From contig DYKC01000014.1 of the NCBI GenBank assembly GCA_020722825.1, forward strand, positions 1-16,860: DNA of 16,860 bases. The letters are read 5' to 3'. The notes under the pieces are model-generated. The model was not told the DNA's origin. It saw only the letters and a program-made list of their open reading frames with translations, and did no database searches. The translations under genes were made by a program, and so were the position numbers. This document shows positions 6,714 to 13,846 of the stretch, one piece after another. Position 1 is the stretch's first letter; the number at the start of each line of letters is the position of its first letter. This DNA is from Vermiphilus sp. (lineage in GTDB: Bacteria; Ratteibacteria; UBA8468; B48-G9; JAFGKM01).

Positions 6714-8699
6714 ATGACTGAAGAGATAATTGAGAAAGGGTCTCATTTTGAACCTGAAATATCAGAAGAGTTTAAAGAAGGCTTCAACATAAAAACATTA
6801 ATTGCTGCTTTTTTCATAGGGTTCATTATGCTGCCTGGTTCCATATATATGGGGCTTATTACAGGCGGTGGTATAGCAGGAGCGGCACAGTGGGTAACTG
6901 TTATACTTCTGGTTGAAATAGCAAAAAGGTCTTTTATACAACTCAAAAGGCAGGAGGTCTACATAATATATATAATGGCAGCCTCTTTGATGAGTGCAGG
7001 ACTTGTTCTCGGTGCAGCATCTTTAACCCTCCAGGGCGGAGCATTCAGTGACCTCATATGGAAGCAATATCTCATACAGTCTCCTTATGCCAAGGCTTTT
7101 GACCTGCCAGGTAAACTTCCAACCTGGGCTGTTCCGCCTGCCGGTTCTGAAGCAATTATAAAGAGGACCTTTTTACACAGAGCGTGGGCGATACCCATCT
7201 TACTTCTTATAATCCACAATGTTCTTTTCAGGATAAATAGTTTCACGCTTGGATATGTGATGTTCAGAGTAGCCAGTGATAAGGAGAAACTCCCTTTTCC
7301 GATGGCTCCTGTGGCGGCAGAGGGTGCAACGGCTCTGGCAGAAGTGAGTGGAAAGAAAGAGACATGGAGATGGAGAGTGTTTAGCATATCGGCTATGCTG
7401 GGCGTTATATTCGGAGCATTTTACATGGTAATTCCAACAATAACAGGTCTTCTTATGACAAAACCGCTTCAATTGCTTCCTATACCCTGGGTTGATTTTA
7501 CCGCCCAGTTGGGCACGGTTTTCCCATCTGCCCTGCTCGGTTTTATGACAGAACTGGGTGTCGTATTTACAGGCTTTGTTCTTCCCTTTTGGGTTGTCAC
7601 CGGCTCTTTTATAGGGGCAGTTCTCTCCAAGACTGTAGGTAATCCCATACTTTACAGGGCAGGTATTATAAAAAACTGGCAGCCAGGGATGACTGCGATA
7701 CCTGCTAATGTTGCAACCCATCTTGATTTTTGGATAAACGTGATTATTGCCGGCGGGATAGTGGTTGGACTTATAGGGATTGTGCGTACGGTAATGTCTT
7801 ACGTAAGAAGGGGGGAGATAAAAAGAGTTGAAAGGGTCCTTCCCAGAGGCAGAGGTGATTATCCCATACCTGTGGCTTTGGGGCTGTGGTTTCTTTCCAC
7901 CGTTGTTTACACGATAATCTGCAAGATTCTGGTACCCACATTTCCTACATTTCTTTTCATTTTTTTCGGGTTTATACTCACCCCTTTTCTGACCTATACC
8001 TCTGCGAGAATGTTCGGGATAACAGGGGTGGCACAAGGGGTTTCCTTCCCTATGTTGAGAGAAGGCACCTTTATATTAAGCGGATACAAAGGGGTTGACA
8101 TATGGTTTGCTCCTATACCATACTTTAATCATGGTTGGTTAGCCCAGAGTTTTAAACAACTGGAACTAACAAGAACAAAATTTACGTCCTGGTATAAGGC
8201 AGAGGCTGTATCTCTTACTGTTATGCTTTTTTGCAGTTTTCTCTTCTGGTCAATAATATGGCGGATGTCTCCCATACCTGCTTCTACATATCCTTATGTA
8301 CAGAAGATGTGGCCTATGAGTGCAATGTTCCAGTCCTTATGGGTAACAAGTACTGTAGAGGAAGGTTCTAACTGGATGATAAAAGCCATAAAGTTCAAGT
8401 ATATTTTTAACTCGTCGGTTATAGGTGTGGCTTTATACCTTATAATATTATTTTTCAAGGCACCTGTTACATTGTTTTATGGAATAGTGGGCGGGATACC
8501 TATGTTGCCTCATATGGCTCTCCCGATGTTTGTGGGCGCACTCCTCGGCAGGTTTTATTTCGCCAAAAAGGTAGGGCCTAACTGGAAAAAATATACTCCA
8601 ATAATACTTGCGGGGTACTCCTGTGGTATGGGGTTGATTGGAATGGTCTCCATTGCTGTTGCTCTCATTGCAAAGACGATATTTCAAATTATATTTTAG
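6714..8699 (+). CDS. OPT-like multispanning transporter (putative peptide transporter)
   Basis: The 661-residue, very hydrophobic protein has about 13-14 predicted membrane helices after a short acidic cytoplasmic N-terminus. The first helix region reads AAFFIGFIMLPGSIYMGLIT, close to the N-terminal signature of oligopeptide transporter (OPT) superfamily proteins, where a helix ends in YxGLxxG. This suggests secondary uptake of oligopeptides or metal chelates across the inner membrane, but the substrate cannot be read from the sequence. I recall related proteins annotated as peptide transporters in candidate-phylum and planctomycete genomes. The ATG has GGGAAGG at 6701-6707 as ribosome binding site. 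It lies 71 nt after the M28-FtsX gene in the same direction, so it may share its transcript. The spacer holds only a weak CCGCT/AGCGG stem. It overlaps the convergent RNase gene by 4 nt. Confidence 0.65.
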   Translation: MTEEIIEKGSHFEPEISEEFKEGFNIKTLIAAFFIGFIMLPGSIYMGLITGGGIAGAAQWVTVILLVEIAKRSFIQLKRQEVYIIYIMAASLMSAGLVLGAASLTLQGGAFSDLIWKQYLIQSPYAKAFDLPGKLPTWAVPPAGSEAIIKRTFLHRAWAIPILLLIIHNVLFRINSFTLGYVMFRVASDKEKLPFPMAPVAAEGATALAEVSGKKETWRWRVFSISAMLGVIFGAFYMVIPTITGLLMTKPLQLLPIPWVDFTAQLGTVFPSALLGFMTELGVVFTGFVLPFWVVTGSFIGAVLSKTVGNPILYRAGIIKNWQPGMTAIPANVATHLDFWINVIIAGGIVVGLIGIVRTVMSYVRRGEIKRVERVLPRGRGDYPIPVALGLWFLSTVVYTIICKILVPTFPTFLFIFFGFILTPFLTYTSARMFGITGVAQGVSFPMLREGTFILSGYKGVDIWFAPIPYFNHGWLAQSFKQLELTRTKFTSWYKAEAVSLTVMLFCSFLFWSIIWRMSPIPASTYPYVQKMWPMSAMFQSLWVTSTVEEGSNWMIKAIKFKYIFNSSVIGVALYLIILFFKAPVTLFYGIVGGIPMLPHMALPMFVGALLGRFYFAKKVGPNWKKYTPIILAGYSCGMGLIGMVSIAVALIAKTIFQIIF

Positions 8700-10108
8700 T
8701 ACAGGTTGTACTCGGATAGATACTCAGGGATGATAACCTCACTTTTCATCTCTTTCTTAATAGAGGATGCAAACTCTTTGGCAGATTCCTCTTCTCCGTG
8801 AACGACAAATATTTTTTGCGGCTGTTTCTTAAAAGCCCTGATCCATTTTAGTAAGTCGTTCTTATCGGCGTGGGCTGAAAACCCGTTTATGCTTTCAATC
8901 CGTGCTCTCACAGGATAATACTGCCCAAGTATCCTGACTGTTTCAGGTTTTTGCATGATATATCTGCCCAGTGTTCCCATTGCCTGATAGCCGACAAAGA
9001 TAATGGTGGATTCTTGCCTTGTGATATTTTTTATGAGATGGTGCTTTATTCTGCCTCCTGTACACATACCTGAACCGGCCATTATTATGGCAGAACCTTT
9101 TATGTGATTGATACTCTTTGATTCATCAGGTGTACGTGCCAGTTTTAAAAGCGGAAAATCAAAAGGGGAAAGGCCCTTTTTTATAATGGAACGGGTGCTG
9201 TCGTCAAGATATTCCGGATATTTCCTGAATACATCTGTCACGTTTATAGCCATAGGGCTGTCTACGAAAACGATAAGGTGTGGAATCTTATTCCCCTTAA
9301 GGAATCTGCTCAAGAAAAAAAGTATTTCCTGGGTTCTTTCTATAGCGAAGGTTGGTATGACCACATTGCCTCCTGCCTGTTCAGTGCTGTTTATTATTTC
9401 TGCCAGTTCATTACCTGCGGCATCTTCGCTTTCATGTACTCTGTTTCCATACGTGGATTCAACGAATACAACATCTGCAGACTCAAATAACGAGGGGTTG
9501 CATAAGACTGGTTTGTTCCACCTGCCTATGTCACCAGAAAATATTATTCTCTTTGTCCTGTTGCCATCAAGAGACAATTTAACTTCAATCATTGCAGAGC
9601 CAAGTATGTGTCCGGCATCATAGAAAGAAGCGTGAATTCTGTCACTGACCTTGATATCAGTTTTGTATGGATAAGATTTTAGCAAAGGGAAAACAGTTTC
9701 AGCATCCTTGACGGTGTAAAGAGGTTCAACCTGGAAAGGGCCTTTTTTCCCCTCCCTCTCATGCCTCATCCTCTTTTTTTCCGCATCTTCTTCCTGTATC
9801 TTTCCAGTATCAAGCAGGGTTATCCTTACAATTTCTTCGGTCGGTTCCGTACAGAATATGTTTCCCTTAAAACCATTTTTCACAATTCTTGGAAGATACC
9901 CGCAGTGGTCAAGATGGGCGTGTGTTAACAGGATTGCATCAATGGACTGCGGAGCAACGGGAAGTTGTTCCCAGTTACGGTTTTTAAGCTCCCTTTCCTG
10001 ATAAATGCCGCAGTCCACCAGGATGCGTTTATCAAAAATTTCCAGAAGGAATTTTGAACCCGTAACATTTTTTGTTGCTCCCAGAAACCTTACCCGTAAG
10101 TTAGGCAT
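8696..10108 (-). CDS. Beta-CASP metallo-beta-lactamase RNase
   Basis: This 470-residue cytoplasmic protein belongs to the CPSF73/RNase J-like branch of zinc metallohydrolases. Metal-binding motifs are intact: HAHLDH (H63, H65, D67, H68), GHILGS (H167) and SGDIGR (D193). The beta-CASP motifs follow: FVESTYGNR (E217), AGSGMCTGGRIKHHL, GFSAHADKNDL and VVHGEEE. The RMKL-type domain order and length match bacterial YsgA/TTHA0252-like RNases rather than the longer RNase J. It probably cuts or trims RNA. The start is supported by GGAAGGAG 6 nt upstream of the ATG. It is divergent from smpB and ssrA, which fits an RNA-quality theme, but no functional link is proven. The stop overlaps the OPT-like gene's stop, leaving no room for a terminator between them. 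Confidence 0.93.
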   Translation of the reverse strand: MPNLRVRFLGATKNVTGSKFLLEIFDKRILVDCGIYQERELKNRNWEQLPVAPQSIDAILLTHAHLDHCGYLPRIVKNGFKGNIFCTEPTEEIVRITLLDTGKIQEEDAEKKRMRHEREGKKGPFQVEPLYTVKDAETVFPLLKSYPYKTDIKVSDRIHASFYDAGHILGSAMIEVKLSLDGNRTKRIIFSGDIGRWNKPVLCNPSLFESADVVFVESTYGNRVHESEDAAGNELAEIINSTEQAGGNVVIPTFAIERTQEILFFLSRFLKGNKIPHLIVFVDSPMAINVTDVFRKYPEYLDDSTRSIIKKGLSPFDFPLLKLARTPDESKSINHIKGSAIIMAGSGMCTGGRIKHHLIKNITRQESTIIFVGYQAMGTLGRYIMQKPETVRILGQYYPVRARIESINGFSAHADKNDLLKWIRAFKKQPQKIFVVHGEEESAKEFASSIKKEMKSEVIIPEYLSEYNLY

Positions 10109-10124
10109 TTTTTCTCCTTCCTGC

Positions 10125-10153
10125 TTGACAAAGACTTCATAAAACTATAACAT
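10125..10153 (+). promoter_or_regulatory. Predicted smpB promoter
   Basis: A perfect -35 TTGACA (10125-10130) is followed after 17 bases by TAACAT (10148-10153). It lies 67 bases before the smpB start and overlaps the opposite promoter at 10144-10173. Confidence 0.45.
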
Positions 10154-10173
10154 ATCTGTAAATTATCAGTCAA
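10144..10173 (-). promoter_or_regulatory. Predicted promoter of the beta-CASP RNase gene
   Basis: Read on the minus strand, TTGACT (10173-10168) is followed after 18 bases by TATAGT (10149-10144), about 35 bases before the RNase start codon. Its -10 shares bases with the smpB -10, so the two promoters should exclude each other. Confidence 0.45.
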
Positions 10174-10219
10174 CAATACCTGGGCTGTAACCGGAAAAGA
10201 ACCTGAACAAATTGTTACG

Positions 10220-10657
10220 ATGAGAATAGAAAACAAAAAAGCATATTTTAACTATGAAATAATAGAGAAAGTTGAAGCAGGTATTGCTCTGCAGGGGCCT
10301 GAGGTAAAATCTCTCAGGGAGGGTAAGGGTAGCATAAAGGAATCTTTTGGTAAGATTGAGAATGGAGAGGTATTTCTGTATAATTTTTATATAGCCCCGT
10401 ATCCTGCTGCTCTTGAAAAGCCTTTGCCGTTAAGGAAAAAGAAACTTTTGTTAAATAAGAGAGAAATAAAAAAGTTTATAAGGAAGGGAGAGGAAAAGGG
10501 GCTGACGCTGATACCCCTTGCCGTATATTTTAACAAGAAAGGGATAGCAAAGGTTGGAATTGCCCTTGCTAGAGGCAAAAAGATGTACGACAAAAGGCAG
10601 AAGATAAAGGATAGAGATATCAAGCGGGATATGGACAGGAAACGTAAGAGAGGTTGA
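10220..10657 (+). CDS. smpB: SsrA-binding protein
   Basis: SmpB binds the tRNA-like part of tmRNA and brings it to ribosomes stalled on broken mRNA. The 145-residue product is slightly shorter than usual (150-160). Hallmarks are NKKAYFNYEI at the start, EAGIALQGPEVKSLREGKGSIKESF, LLLNKREIKK, LTLIPLAVYFNKKGIAKVGIALARGKK and YDKRQKIKDRD near the end. The basic C-terminal tail (DRDIKRDMDRKRKRG) is the part that enters the mRNA channel. The ribosome binding site is weak, and the ATG is chosen because the family start is right there. Its partner ssrA begins 142 nt downstream on the same strand. Identification is secure. Confidence 0.96.
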   Translation: MRIENKKAYFNYEIIEKVEAGIALQGPEVKSLREGKGSIKESFGKIENGEVFLYNFYIAPYPAALEKPLPLRKKKLLLNKREIKKFIRKGEEKGLTLIPLAVYFNKKGIAKVGIALARGKKMYDKRQKIKDRDIKRDMDRKRKRG

Positions 10658-10683
10658 CAGAAAGCCCTGTTTTGAGGTATCTT
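10654..10683 (+). promoter_or_regulatory. Possible ssrA promoter overlapping the smpB stop
   Basis: A perfect TTGACA (10654-10659) includes the smpB TGA stop. After 18 bases it is followed by TATCTT (10678-10683), which is only a fair -10. CATAAT at 10693-10698 is an alternative -10. Either would start a precursor about 100 nt upstream of mature tmRNA. Confidence 0.3.
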
Positions 10684-10713
10684 ATAGAAAAGCATAATAC
10701 CCTAAGACATAGG

Positions 10714-10785
10714 TTCGGGACTCGGGATTGGAGGTTCTGGGAAGACAAAACGAGAGAAAAGTTTTTCCGAATCACTAATCCCGGA
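10714..10785 (+). repeat. Imperfect inverted repeat between smpB and ssrA
   Basis: The left arm (10714-10731) holds TCGGGAC-TCGGGAT, itself a near tandem pair. The right arm (10767-10785) holds CCGAATC-ACTAATCCCGG. They pair over about 15 of 18 positions with a few mismatches and a 35-nt loop. It looks like a degraded palindromic element or a processing stem in the tmRNA leader. It has no coding potential. Confidence 0.55.
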
Positions 10786-10799
10786 TTTCAAGGGGTAAA

Positions 10800-11153
10800 G
10801 GGGGCGAAATAGGCTTCGACAGGAAGGAAGTGGGGATAAAGTTGCCTGTAGAGTTTTGTCGGGAACTCTTTAAAAACTGACAAAAAGATAACTGCCGATA
10901 CGGCAAACGTACTGGCTGCATAAATAATGCAGTCACTCACCCATAAAAGGGCTCCCTCACCTTTGTGGAGTGGGTCGTGAAGAGGGACTTCCCTTTCAGG
11001 TTTGTCTTTCCCCGATAGGGAAGTAACAAAAGGACTGCGGAGAATACACCTGGTTCGGAGAGGTGTTATCTCCTAAGGAAGAACTCCGGACTACACAGGT
11101 AGATACATTATTCACGCCCTTTCTGGACGCGGGGGCAGTACCCGCCGCCTCCA
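10800..11153 (+). ncRNA. ssrA: Transfer-messenger RNA (tmRNA)
   Basis: This is a one-piece tmRNA of about 354 nt that rescues stalled ribosomes together with SmpB. The 5' acceptor strand GGGGGCG (10800-10806) pairs with CGCCTCC (11146-11152), with one G-U pair, and A11153 is the discriminator. The D-loop region reads AGGCTTCGACAGGAAGG, close to the tmRNA consensus. The T stem GCGGG/CCCGC encloses the loop GGCAGTA, which lacks the usual TTC. The 3' bases after the discriminator are CTA, not CCA. The middle holds the tag reading frame and GC-rich segments suited to pseudoknots. The fold was judged by eye for the tRNA-like domain only. The gene lies 142 nt after smpB and is followed by a strong terminator. 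Confidence 0.95.
10894..10923 (+). other. tmRNA tag reading frame (ADTANVLAA)
   Basis: The frame from GCC at 10894 reads Ala-Asp-Thr-Ala-Asn-Val-Leu-Ala-Ala and then TAA. The LAA end is the usual signal for ClpXP-type proteases. The five bases before GCC are TAACT, keeping the T-A at -5 and -4 found before the E. coli resume codon. The stop sits in a CTGCAT/ATGCAG hairpin (10916-10932), as in known tmRNAs. The resume point is inferred, since the frame is also open further upstream. Confidence 0.7.
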
Positions 11154-11169
11154 CTATTGAAAGGCTCGT

Positions 11170-11214
11170 TTTTCCCTGCGTCCAAAAGGGGTGCAGGGGA
11201 AATTCTCTTTATTT
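11170..11214 (+). terminator. Intrinsic terminator after ssrA
   Basis: TTTTCCCTGCGTCC (11170-11183) pairs with 11189-11202 over about 14 bp, with three G-U pairs and a 5-nt A-rich loop. A T-rich run, TTCTCTTTATTT, follows at 11203-11214. It starts 17 nt after mature tmRNA. Confidence 0.8.
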
Positions 11215-11265
11215 CCACATTTTGTAAAGGGAGATTTTGCAGTAACACAGAAATAAAACGATGGC

Positions 11266-12393
11266 ATGCAAAAAAAAATAAATATTTCTGCTTTTTTTCT
11301 GGTTTTTTTTCTATCTTTCTCCTCTTTTGCCATTGACCTACGTAAAGAAATAAGGGAAAGGAAGATTCCTACCTACATAATAGAAAACACTTCATATGTC
11401 TCCCTGAAAAGTCTATTGAGGATTTTAGACTGCGAAGGCTCGTGGGGCAGGGTGGAAGACCGAATATTCATAATCTATGATGGCAGTGAGATAAAATTCA
11501 AACTGAATGGTGAACAGGTTATATTCCGGGGAAAAACAGAAAATATAGTCAGACCTGTTAAAGAAATTGAAGGAGAAATACTTCTACCTGTGGATGGATT
11601 TGATAATATACTGGCAGGTATAGAAAAAAAATCCACAGTTTCAAGTCAGGAGAAAGAGACTGATGTTGAAAAAGCGCCTTCAAAGAAGAAAGGAAAGGGA
11701 GAAGAGTTCATAATTTTGATAGACCCGGGGCATGGTGGTAAAGATATTGGAGCTGTTGGTTATTTCGGACTGAAGGAAAAGGATGTAAATTTGGATATTG
11801 CTCTGCGTATGGCCAACTATATGAAAAGAGAACTGAGAAAATCCCCCCACGTAAAGATTTATATGACAAGACACAGTGATATTTACGTATCTCTTGAAGA
11901 CCGTGTACGGATGGCAAAGGACATAAATGCGGGCGTCTTCTTCAGTATTCACGCCAATTCTTCAAGGGACAGAAGGCAGGATGCAAATGGATTTGAAACC
12001 TACTATTCAGCAGAGAAGGAGAATGTGGCGTTTCTATCGCCCCCTTCCAATGTTGAAGGACTAAAAGAGGATATAGGTTATGATTCCGCGGTCGCAAAGA
12101 TACTGGAGGACTTAAGTACAACGTCTGTATCTGATGAGAGCAGGATACTTGCCGATTTTGTTCAGGAGCGTCTGGCAGAAAGACTGTTAACCCCTGACAG
12201 GGGCACGAAACGCAGGAATCTTTATGTTTTGAGATATACTCCTATGCCGGCTATTTTGACAGAAATCGGGTTTTTATGTAACCCCAATATAGAGTTAAAC
12301 CTCAAAGATGTTGAGGTGAGACAGGCGATAGCGGAGACTCTCGGCAAAGCATTACTGGATTATCTGAAGTTCAGAGGGATAGTTTCAAATTAG
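11266..12393 (+). CDS. N-acetylmuramoyl-L-alanine amidase with N-terminal stalk-like domain
   Basis: This exported zinc enzyme cuts the bond between muramic acid and the peptide stem of peptidoglycan, as in daughter-cell separation. The 375-residue product has a signal peptide (residues 1-22, ending SSFA). A domain at about 33-118 resembles the copper-amine-oxidase-N or stalk fold (YVSLKSLLRILDCEGSWGRVEDR and later LPVDGF). A lysine-rich linker then leads to an Amidase_3 catalytic domain (about 148-372). Catalytic residues are intact: H156 in DPGHGG, E171 in LKEKD, H229 in SIHAN and E333 in LTEIGFL. The ATG at 11266 is followed at once by nine A residues. An earlier ATG at 11261 in another frame gives only MACKKK. 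The ribosome binding site is weak. It is not in an obvious division operon. Confidence 0.93.
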   Translation: MQKKINISAFFLVFFLSFSSFAIDLRKEIRERKIPTYIIENTSYVSLKSLLRILDCEGSWGRVEDRIFIIYDGSEIKFKLNGEQVIFRGKTENIVRPVKEIEGEILLPVDGFDNILAGIEKKSTVSSQEKETDVEKAPSKKKGKGEEFIILIDPGHGGKDIGAVGYFGLKEKDVNLDIALRMANYMKRELRKSPHVKIYMTRHSDIYVSLEDRVRMAKDINAGVFFSIHANSSRDRRQDANGFETYYSAEKENVAFLSPPSNVEGLKEDIGYDSAVAKILEDLSTTSVSDESRILADFVQERLAERLLTPDRGTKRRNLYVLRYTPMPAILTEIGFLCNPNIELNLKDVEVRQAIAETLGKALLDYLKFRGIVSN

Positions 12394-12461
12394 ATCTCCC
12401 CTTTTTGCTCTGTTAGCTACACCGTTGTTCACCCGGGATTTACGGTCAGGGGAGGGATGAT

Positions 12462-12836
12462 ATGTATGAGATAACCGTTGAGGATGTTTTTTCTTCTGCC
12501 CACAGACTGAGAAAATATAAGGGCAAGTGTGAGAATATCCACGGACATAACTGGAAGGTAAGTGTGACGGTTAAAGGACAAAAACTTGATGCCACAGGTT
12601 TGTTAATAGACTTTCACATTGTTAAAGAAAAACTCAGGAAAATTATATCTATTCTGGATCATAAAGACCTTAACAGAATACCCTTTTTCAAAAAGATTAA
12701 TCCTACCTCTGAGAATATTTCATTCTACATCTACAGTAAAATGCAAACTGGTTTGAAATCATATCCGGTTACAGTGGAGTGTGTAAAAGTGTGGGAGAAT
12801 GATAAACAGTCTGCATGTTATTTTAAAGAAGGTTAG
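12462..12836 (+). CDS. queD: 6-carboxytetrahydropterin synthase / PTPS-family protein
   Basis: This 124-residue member of the 6-pyruvoyltetrahydropterin synthase fold most likely makes 6-carboxy-5,6,7,8-tetrahydropterin from dihydroneopterin triphosphate, the second step toward queuosine and other deazapurines. Zinc ligands are H14 (SSAHRL), H27 and H29 (CENIHGH), and the catalytic Cys is C23. The DHKDLN (H67) and PTSENI motifs and the C-terminal VWENDKQSACY also fit QueD. The ribosome binding site GGGGAGGG (12449-12456) is strong. No other queuosine gene (queC, queE, queF) is in the window, so the exact pterin role is assigned by family resemblance. Confidence 0.88.
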   Translation: MYEITVEDVFSSAHRLRKYKGKCENIHGHNWKVSVTVKGQKLDATGLLIDFHIVKEKLRKIISILDHKDLNRIPFFKKINPTSENISFYIYSKMQTGLKSYPVTVECVKVWENDKQSACYFKEG

Positions 12837-12865
12837 ACTAACGACTACTATTCAGGAGGTACAGC

Positions 12866-13762
12866 ATGAATTTAGAACAACAGGAGCAGGCCCTGTACAA
12901 GATTGAAATACCCGGGCTGAATAAAATTTATTCGGGCAAGGTCAGGGAACTCTTTGAACTAGGGGATGACAGGATGTTAATGGTTGCCACTGATAGGATT
13001 TCTGCCTTTGATTACATACTGCCAACGCCAGTTCCTGAAAAAGGGATAATTCTTACCAGAATGTCATTATTCTGGTTTGACTATCTCAAGGATACTATGG
13101 ATAATCACATCCTGGAGGGTGATTTTTCCAGATTTCCAGAAAGTCTGCAGAAATTGACTTCATTGCGCGACCGGTCGGTTATTGTCAGAAAGGTCAGGAG
13201 ACTGCCGATTGAATGCGTTGTAAGAGGATATCTTGCGGGCAGTGGATGGAAAGAGTATCTTCAGAACGGAAAGGTTTGTGGCATAAAACTTCCTTCAGGG
13301 ATGAAGGAAGCGGATAAGATACCCGAACCGATTTTTACTCCCGCAACAAAGGAAGAAAAAGGAAAACATGATGTAAATATAAATTTTTCAAGGATGGAGA
13401 ATATGATTGGCAGAGAAATTGCGGTTATGCTCAAAGAAAAATCAATTCTTCTGTATAAAAAGGCATCTGCTTATGCTGAAAAGAAAGGTATAATAATTGC
13501 CGATACGAAGTTTGAATTCGGGATTTATAAAGATAAGGTTATCCTTATAGATGAGATTTTCACTCCTGATTCGTCCCGTTTCTGGGAAAAGAGCAGATAT
13601 TTTCCCGGCAGATCCCCTGTCAGTTTGGACAAGCAATACATAAGGGACTACCTTCTTTCCACAGACTGGGACAGGAATTCTCCGCCTCCTGCTTTTCCAG
13701 AAGAAGTTGTCCGTATGACTATCAATAAGTACAGGCAAATTTACAGAATACTGACAGAATAA
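12866..13762 (+). CDS. purC: Phosphoribosylaminoimidazole-succinocarboxamide synthase (SAICAR synthetase)
   Basis: This enzyme joins aspartate to CAIR with ATP in purine biosynthesis. At 298 residues it is the long type, as in yeast and many bacteria, rather than the roughly 237-residue E. coli type. Family blocks are YSGKVRELFELGDDRMLMVATDRISAFDY, VVRGYLAGSGWKEY, FTPATKEEKGKHDVNI, DTKFEFGIY, LIDEIFTPDSSRFW and SLDKQYIRDYL. A near-perfect ribosome binding site, CAGGAGGT, lies 5 nt before the ATG. It sits 29 nt after queD on the same strand and could be cotranscribed with it, but no other purine gene is close. Identification is secure. Confidence 0.96.
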   Translation: MNLEQQEQALYKIEIPGLNKIYSGKVRELFELGDDRMLMVATDRISAFDYILPTPVPEKGIILTRMSLFWFDYLKDTMDNHILEGDFSRFPESLQKLTSLRDRSVIVRKVRRLPIECVVRGYLAGSGWKEYLQNGKVCGIKLPSGMKEADKIPEPIFTPATKEEKGKHDVNINFSRMENMIGREIAVMLKEKSILLYKKASAYAEKKGIIIADTKFEFGIYKDKVILIDEIFTPDSSRFWEKSRYFPGRSPVSLDKQYIRDYLLSTDWDRNSPPPAFPEEVVRMTINKYRQIYRILTE

Positions 13763-13764
13763 TC

Positions 13765-13792
13765 TTGAATGTTAAACAAAAAGTGGTAAAAT
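13765..13792 (+). promoter_or_regulatory. Predicted promoter of the argBDF operon
   Basis: TTGAAT (13765-13770) and TAAAAT (13787-13792) are separated by 16 bases, in the gap after purC. The distance to the argB start codon is about 54 bases. I see no clear ARG-box palindrome. Confidence 0.5.
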
Positions 13793-13846
13793 AACAGACT
13801 AATTAGGATTTTGTTTTGGCAATGTCAGCTAAAAGGAGAAAAGAAA

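Noticed and set aside
7200..8036. A 278-residue minus-strand frame inside the OPT-like gene
   Set aside because: It is rich in Cys, His, Tyr and Arg, has no recognisable domain, and lies wholly antisense to a strong membrane-protein gene.
9108..9623. A 171-residue plus-strand frame inside the beta-CASP RNase gene
   Set aside because: It is a shadow of the RNase gene, whose catalytic motifs are intact on the other strand.
13811..13846. A longer argB beginning at TTG 13811
   Set aside because: There is no ribosome binding site before it, and AAGGAGA before GTG 13847 marks the better start.
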